Positions 60,276 through 64,000 of a stretch of DNA of 64,000 bases are shown one piece after another; position 1 is the first letter of the stretch, and every line of letters begins with the position of its first letter. This DNA is from Bacillota bacterium (GTDB taxonomy: Bacteria > Bacillota > Clostridia > Tissierellales > Peptoniphilaceae): positions 124,001-188,000 of the forward strand of contig JAUNLQ010000001.1 of assembly GCA_030532225.1 (NCBI GenBank), in the 5' to 3' direction. The notes beneath the pieces were generated by a model, which saw only the letters and a program-made list of their open reading frames with translations, had not been told where the DNA came from and searched no databases. The position numbers and the translations under genes were made by a program.

Positions 60276-62129
60276 TTATTCTTTCATTAGTCTCATTGAG
60301 TTTAAAATTGCTATTAACATTACTCCCACATCTGCAAAAATGGCCATCCACATTGTAGCTAGACCAAAAACTGACAGAATTAGGACTAGGATTTTTATGC
60401 CTAGGGAGAAGACAACATTGAACTTTGCTGTTGCCAAAGTTTCTTTGGAAATTTCTATGGCCCTTGGAAGCTTGTCTAGCTTGTCGTCCATTAGGACCAG
60501 GTCTGCAGCTTCTATGGCTGCATCTGTTCCCAAGGCTCCCATGGCTATGCCTACATCTGCCCTTACTATAGTTGGAGCATCATTAATACCATCGCCAACA
60601 TAGGCTACCATAGAGTCTTTCTTGGATTTTTCCAAAATACTTTCAAAAATTTCCAGCTTGTCTGCTGGTAGAAGTTCAGAATAAACTTGGTCAAAGCCCA
60701 AATAAGATCCTACTTCTTGGCCAACTTGGTCCTTGTCTCCTGTTAGAAGAACTAGGTTTTTGACCCCTGCTTGTCTTAGGTCTTCAAGGGCTTTCTTGGC
60801 TCCGTCTTTTATTATATCTGCTATTACTAAAGAGCCTATAAGTTTTTGGTCATAGGCTACATAAACCTTGCTACCAAGACTTTGGCTTTGAATTATTTCT
60901 ATATTATAGTCTGCCAAAAGTTTCTCGTTACCTACTAGAAGGACTTTTCCTTGGTAGGTCCCTACAAGGCCTCTGCCATGGATTTCTTGAACTTCTGTAA
61001 TTTGGTCTTTTTCTTTGCTGCCGTATTTGTCTTCAATAGACCTGGCTATTGGGTGGTTTGAGTAGGCTTCTAAACTTCCTGCCAAGGACCTAAAGTCCAC
61101 TTGGGAATAGGAATTTTCTTCTATTATCTCAAAGTTTCCCTCTGTTAGGGTTCCTGTTTTGTCAAAGACTAGGCTGTCAACTTTGGCTAAGGCTTCTAAA
61201 TAGTTAGAGCCTTTAACTAAGATTCCAGACCTTGACGCCTTGCCAACTCCTGCGAAAAAGGCCAAGGGTATAGACAGAACTAAGGCACAAGGACAGGACA
61301 CTACTAAAAATATTAGGGCTCTTTTAAACCAAGGTCCAAAGGCCTGATTGAAAATTAAAGGAGGTAAGATGGCTAAAAATAAGGCAGAGAAAACAACTAC
61401 TGGAGTGTAGTATCTGGAAAATCTATTAATAAAGTTTTCTAAAACAGATTTTTTCTCTGAAGATTCTTCTATTAGCTCTAGGATTTTTGAAACTGTAGAG
61501 TCGTCAAAGGTTTTTTCTACCTGGATTTGTAGGTGGCCTGAAAGATTTATGGCTCCACTAGGAACTTGGTCTGCTGGGCCTATGTCTACTGGCAGAGATT
61601 CTCCTGTTAGAAAGGCTAGGTTCAGTGAAGATGATCCTTTTATAACCTGGCCGTCTAAGGCAACTTTTTCTCCTGGCAAAACTGAAATAATTTCTCCTAT
61701 GTTAACATCTTCTGGGTCTACAATTTCTTCCTTGCCATGTCTTAGGACCCTAACTTGGTCTGGGGCATATTCTAAAAGACTTTGGATAGACTTTCTAGAC
61801 TTGCCTACTGCCAGGTCTTCAAAAAATTCTCCAGCCTGATAAAATAGCATAACAAAAACTGCCTCATAATAATCTCCTAGGCCAATGGCTCCAAGAGTGG
61901 CTATGGACATTAAAAAGTTTTCATCAAAAACTTGGCCATTTTTTATATTATACAGGGACAGTTTCAATACATCTAGGCCTACAAGAAGATAGGATCCAGC
62001 CAAGGCTGCTAGAGTAAAATACTGGTAGTCTTTTACAATAAAGGCAAGTATTAAAAGTCCACCAGCTATAAGAATTTTATTTAGTTGGGATTTTTGTCCC
62101 TTGGTCAAGGACTTGTACTTATCTAACAA
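60276..62129 (-). CDS. Heavy-metal-translocating P-type ATPase
   Basis: P1B-type pump, most like Zn/Cd/Co exporters. 617 residues, eight hydrophobic helices. The metal site helix has SCPCALVLSIPLAFFAGVGK (CPC motif), the phosphorylation motif is DKTGTLTEG, the HP motif SNHPIARSIED, and the hinge GDGINDAPTIVRADVGIAMG. TGES lies in FLTGESLPVDIG. It has no N-terminal HMA domain; that function is supplied by the separate 75-residue HMA protein that overlaps it by 11 bases. Copper is less likely because Cu pumps usually have extra signature residues in helices 7-8. Confidence 0.95.
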   Translation of the reverse strand: MLDKYKSLTKGQKSQLNKILIAGGLLILAFIVKDYQYFTLAALAGSYLLVGLDVLKLSLYNIKNGQVFDENFLMSIATLGAIGLGDYYEAVFVMLFYQAGEFFEDLAVGKSRKSIQSLLEYAPDQVRVLRHGKEEIVDPEDVNIGEIISVLPGEKVALDGQVIKGSSSLNLAFLTGESLPVDIGPADQVPSGAINLSGHLQIQVEKTFDDSTVSKILELIEESSEKKSVLENFINRFSRYYTPVVVFSALFLAILPPLIFNQAFGPWFKRALIFLVVSCPCALVLSIPLAFFAGVGKASRSGILVKGSNYLEALAKVDSLVFDKTGTLTEGNFEIIEENSYSQVDFRSLAGSLEAYSNHPIARSIEDKYGSKEKDQITEVQEIHGRGLVGTYQGKVLLVGNEKLLADYNIEIIQSQSLGSKVYVAYDQKLIGSLVIADIIKDGAKKALEDLRQAGVKNLVLLTGDKDQVGQEVGSYLGFDQVYSELLPADKLEIFESILEKSKKDSMVAYVGDGINDAPTIVRADVGIAMGALGTDAAIEAADLVLMDDKLDKLPRAIEISKETLATAKFNVVFSLGIKILVLILSVFGLATMWMAIFADVGVMLIAILNSMRLMKE

Positions 62130-62346
62130 TTTTACAGTCCCTTTCTATTTTAGAAATTTCTTCTTGCATATTGTCAAGAAGCTTTTGGTCTGTAGGGTCA
62201 GTTGACTCCTTGGCTGTAAGCTTTAGTTTTGAAGTCATAAAGTTTATAGAAACATCTTCTACTCCATCTAGCTTTTTTATAGCATCTTCCATTTTTATGG
62301 CACAGGCTGCACAGCCTAGGTCTTGTAATTTGTAAGTCTTTTTCAT
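62119..62346 (-). CDS. HMA-domain metal-binding protein
   Basis: 75-residue heavy-metal-associated protein. The metal site is the CAAC of LQDLGCAACAIKMEDAIKKL (residues 7-26), followed by DGVEDVSINFMTSKLKL. The C-terminal tail (DQKLLDNMQEEISKIERDC) is helical and has one further Cys. It serves as the detached N-terminal domain or chaperone of the pump it overlaps. AAAGGAGG precedes the ATG. A strong promoter and a palindromic element lie just upstream. Confidence 0.93.
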   Translation of the reverse strand: MKKTYKLQDLGCAACAIKMEDAIKKLDGVEDVSINFMTSKLKLTAKESTDPTDQKLLDNMQEEISKIERDCKIVR

Positions 62347-62375
62347 TAAAAATCCTCCTTTAAGCTAAGCTTAGT

Positions 62376-62399
62376 TGAACAAAGATGACTGATTGTTCA
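62376..62399 (-). promoter_or_regulatory. Candidate metal-responsive operator
   Basis: Inverted repeat TGAACA (62376-62381) / TGTTCA (62394-62399) with a 12-base centre, between the -10 box and the ribosome site. TGAACA...TGTTCA half-sites occur in operators of ArsR/SmtB metal sensors, although the usual spacing differs. Regulator not seen in the window. Confidence 0.5.
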
Positions 62400-62416
62400 T
62401 CTGTTTTCTTGCTCAT

Positions 62417-62445
62417 ATGATAACATTTTTTCTTGCTTTTGTCAA
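62417..62445 (-). promoter_or_regulatory. Promoter of the HMA-P-type ATPase operon
   Basis: Minus strand TTGACA (62440-62445), 17 bases, TATCAT (62417-62422). Confidence 0.78.
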
Positions 62446-62489
62446 TGGTTGAACTGGTCATAAGAAAACTTTCACAAAACTTTTTTCAA

Positions 62490-62520
62490 AGAAAAACCCC
62501 TAAGACTTTCTTAGGAGTTT
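62490..62520 (-). terminator. Terminator overlapping the 3' end of the 4Fe-4S protein gene
   Basis: Minus strand ACTCCTAAGA ... TCTTAGGGGT stem followed by five T; the stop codon lies inside the hairpin. Confidence 0.8.
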
Positions 62521-63377
62521 AGCTTTTCTTCTTTGCCTGTCTTTGGCTTAGTTAGTGAAGTGGATATGGCCTTAGTTGGACAGACTCGCAAACAGTCTCC
62601 ACATCTTATACATTCCAGGGCCGCCTGGTTTTCTGTAATATCTACATCCATTTTACAAACTTTTGCACACTTTCCACAACTAATACAAGTATTTTGGTCC
62701 ACATGATATTGGTAGAAGGACAGCTTGTTAAATAGAGAATAAAAGGCTCCAAGAGGACAAAGCCACTTGCAGAAAGGCCTATAATAAAACACTGACAAAA
62801 TAATTATAAGAACTAGAATAGACAGCTTTAGGAAAAACAAGGGTCCAAGGCTAGCTCTAATACCAGGATTGGCTGCTGCTAAAGGCAGACCTGCTTCAAG
62901 GATACCTTGGGGACAAACATATTTGCAAAAATATGGTGAAGCAAGACCACCTGGTCCTACAAATATTAGGCCAAAAAGCCAAACTACTAGGACCATGATT
63001 AAGTACTTTATATATCTTAAAGGCTTTAGTTTCTTAGTAGAAAATTTCTTTGAGGGAATTTTGTGGAGAAGATCTTGGAAAAATCCAAAGGGACAAAGTA
63101 GGCCACAAATTAGTCTACCTATCAAAACTCCAAAAAACATCATTAGGCCAAGGACATAATAGGAAATGGAAAAGTCTCCTCCCCCTACTACTGCTTGGAA
63201 GGACCCTATAGGACAGGACCCAACAGCTCCTGGACAAGAATAACAATTTAGTCCTGGCAGACATAGCTTCTTTCCTGGTCCTGTATAAATTCTACCAAGG
63301 AAAAAATTTTTTAGTTTTATATTAGACCCTATAGTGGCCAGGGTCTGGATTAGGTATTTATTAAACTTTTTTTCCAT
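62511..63377 (-). CDS. 4Fe-4S membrane protein (NapH/CcoG-like)
   Basis: Polytopic electron-transfer protein, 288 residues. CLPGLNCYSCPGAVGSCPIG is the N-terminal cysteine set; RLICGLLCPFGFFQDLL and YRPFCKWLCPLGAFYSLF are the CxxxCP loops of the NapH family; the C-terminal cytoplasmic part has two ferredoxin clusters, CISCGKCAKVCKMDV and CIRCGDCLRVCP. About five membrane helices. Start: ATG at 63377 overlaps the stop codon of the preceding CXXC peptide gene (TAATG), indicating coupled translation; the longer reading to 63404 lies inside that gene. Its electron partner is unknown. Confidence 0.9.
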   Translation of the reverse strand: MEKKFNKYLIQTLATIGSNIKLKNFFLGRIYTGPGKKLCLPGLNCYSCPGAVGSCPIGSFQAVVGGGDFSISYYVLGLMMFFGVLIGRLICGLLCPFGFFQDLLHKIPSKKFSTKKLKPLRYIKYLIMVLVVWLFGLIFVGPGGLASPYFCKYVCPQGILEAGLPLAAANPGIRASLGPLFFLKLSILVLIIILSVFYYRPFCKWLCPLGAFYSLFNKLSFYQYHVDQNTCISCGKCAKVCKMDVDITENQAALECIRCGDCLRVCPTKAISTSLTKPKTGKEEKLNS

Positions 63378-63514
63378 TAGCCTATACCTACACATTCTAA
63401 ACAAATTCTAATGGCCTTGGCAAAAACTGTGTCAATTTCTCCCCTATAGGCTCCATAAATTATTAAGGCCAAGGACAGGGCTAAAAACAGCCAGGATTTT
63501 TTCTTAGTCTTCAT
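63377..63514 (-). CDS. Small CXXC membrane peptide (CD1871A-like)
   Basis: 45-residue peptide, too short for routine gene calling. Basic start (KTKKKSW), membrane helix LFLALSLALIIYGAY (about 9-23), then RGEIDTVFAKAIRICLECVG with a CxxC motif and a Gly-Ile-Gly end. The pattern matches the CD1871A family of CXXC peptides of Clostridia, which are often encoded with 4Fe-4S proteins. SD AAGGAG precedes the ATG. The two genes are linked by TAATG. A role in redox or thiol chemistry next to the Fe-S protein is inferred. Confidence 0.85.
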   Translation of the reverse strand: MKTKKKSWLFLALSLALIIYGAYRGEIDTVFAKAIRICLECVGIG

Positions 63515-64000
63515 TGGTCTTTGCTCCTTGTAAGTAGAGGGCCAACTTTTCTAAGGCCTTGTGTCTGTGGCTAATTTGGTTTTTTTCTTCTGGGCTCATT
63601 TGGCCTAGGCTTCTTTCGTAGTCTTTTGGTATAAAAAGAGGATCATAACCAAAGCCTGCACTTCCCTTTTCTTCTAAGGCAATATGGCCTTCAAGTCTAC
63701 CTTCTATAAAGACTGGGGCCTTGCCTTCTTGAACTAAGGCCAAAACAGTTATAAAGGCTGCTGTCCTAGCTCCCTCATTAACCTCCTTTAGTTCTTGTAA
63801 AAGTTTTTTCTTGTTGTCTTCATCATTGTGCTGGTCTCCTGCATAACGGGCAGAGTGAACTCCTGGTTCCCCCTTTAAGGCGTCAACAAAAAGTCCAGTA
63901 TCATCTGCCAAAACCAAATACTTAGATCCAACTAAGTTACTTAAGGCTTGGGCCTTTAAAAGGGCGTTACCTTTTAGGTCTGGGGCATTTTCTTCAACGT
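63504..64000 (-). CDS. rdgB: XTP/dITP diphosphatase (RdgB/HAM1), N-terminus cut by window edge
   Basis: House-cleaning enzyme that hydrolyses non-canonical purine nucleotides such as dITP and XTP. The frame is open through the right edge of the window: VEENAPDLKGNALLKAQAL (family pattern T-F-E-E-N-A-x-L-K-A) then LADDTGLFVDALKGEPGVHS, ARY, SAGFGYDPLFIP and SHRHKALEKL. The internal start that a gene caller would use (63917) falls in the middle of the fold and is not real. About 30 N-terminal residues are missing from a usual length of about 195. It overlaps the CXXC peptide gene by 11 bases. Confidence 0.93.
   Translation of the reverse strand, partial: VEENAPDLKGNALLKAQALSNLVGSKYLVLADDTGLFVDALKGEPGVHSARYAGDQHNDEDNKKKLLQELKEVNEGARTAAFITVLALVQEGKAPVFIEGRLEGHIALEEKGSAGFGYDPLFIPKDYERSLGQMSPEEKNQISHRHKALEKLALYLQGAKTNED

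Overview
The window is low-GC Gram-positive (Bacillota) chromosome. AT-rich genes with strong GGAGG ribosome binding sites, TTG/GTG starts, tight overlapping operons, an SLH-domain protein, ECF transporters and copper-amine-oxidase-like stalk domains suggest an anaerobic Clostridia/Tissierellia lineage, perhaps Peptoniphilaceae. The lineage is inferred; no rRNA is present to test it. Most genes up to 40 kb lie on the minus strand.

Layout. 1-0.4 kb: tatC (cut by the window edge) and tatA. 0.7-8.1 kb: a nine-gene minus-strand molybdenum operon, read modA-modB-modC-moeA-moaA-moaC-MOSC-MoeA-like-moaB, behind a promoter and a Moco-type riboswitch. 8.1-9.4 kb: a plus-strand hicAB toxin-antitoxin pair bracketed by dispersed repeat sequence. 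9.5-13.8 kb: wecB, wecA, upp, rpiB and sua5. 13.9-19.8 kb: a DUF4256 gene, thioesterase, HAD protein, GDT1-type manganese exporter, truA and the ecfA1-ecfA2-ecfT module. 19.8-27 kb: SLH protein, stalk protein, a tRNA-Arg with two decayed tandem copies, a DUF2207-LemA pair and an L,D-transpeptidase. 27-38.4 kb: cvfB, mutS2, a U32 protein, zapA, pheT, pheS and a cation/proton antiporter. 38.5-47.5 kb: NamZ-like muramidase, Fur-controlled feoA-feoB-Cys-rich peptide, peroxiredoxin with a perfect PerR-like box, an FNT channel, an EF-G paralogue and an unknown membrane protein.

47.5-52.8 kb is the accessory island: two copies of the same dispersed repeat, a decayed small gene, a restriction-modification operon (HTH regulator, two cytosine-5 methyltransferases and an unrecognised endonuclease with a D...ExK motif) and an ISL3 transposase stump. 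52.8-64 kb returns to core genes: mgtE, veg, FMN riboswitch plus ribU, a cell-wall amidase, an AIR-synthase-like protein, msrAB, a PPC-domain protein, a metal P-type ATPase with its separate HMA chaperone, a 4Fe-4S membrane protein with a 45-residue CXXC partner, and rdgB (cut by the window edge).

How it fits together: the molybdate importer and cofactor genes next to Tat genes suggest an exported molybdoenzyme outside the window. Metal handling recurs (Mo, Fe, Mn, Mg, heavy metals), as does cell-envelope maintenance. Four genes are cut by an edge or too short for routine calling and were found by reading: tatC, the FeoB-associated peptide, the CXXC peptide and the true N-terminal extension of rdgB. 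The most unusual features are the four-copy dispersed repeat, the tRNA-terminator tandem array and the restriction-modification island.
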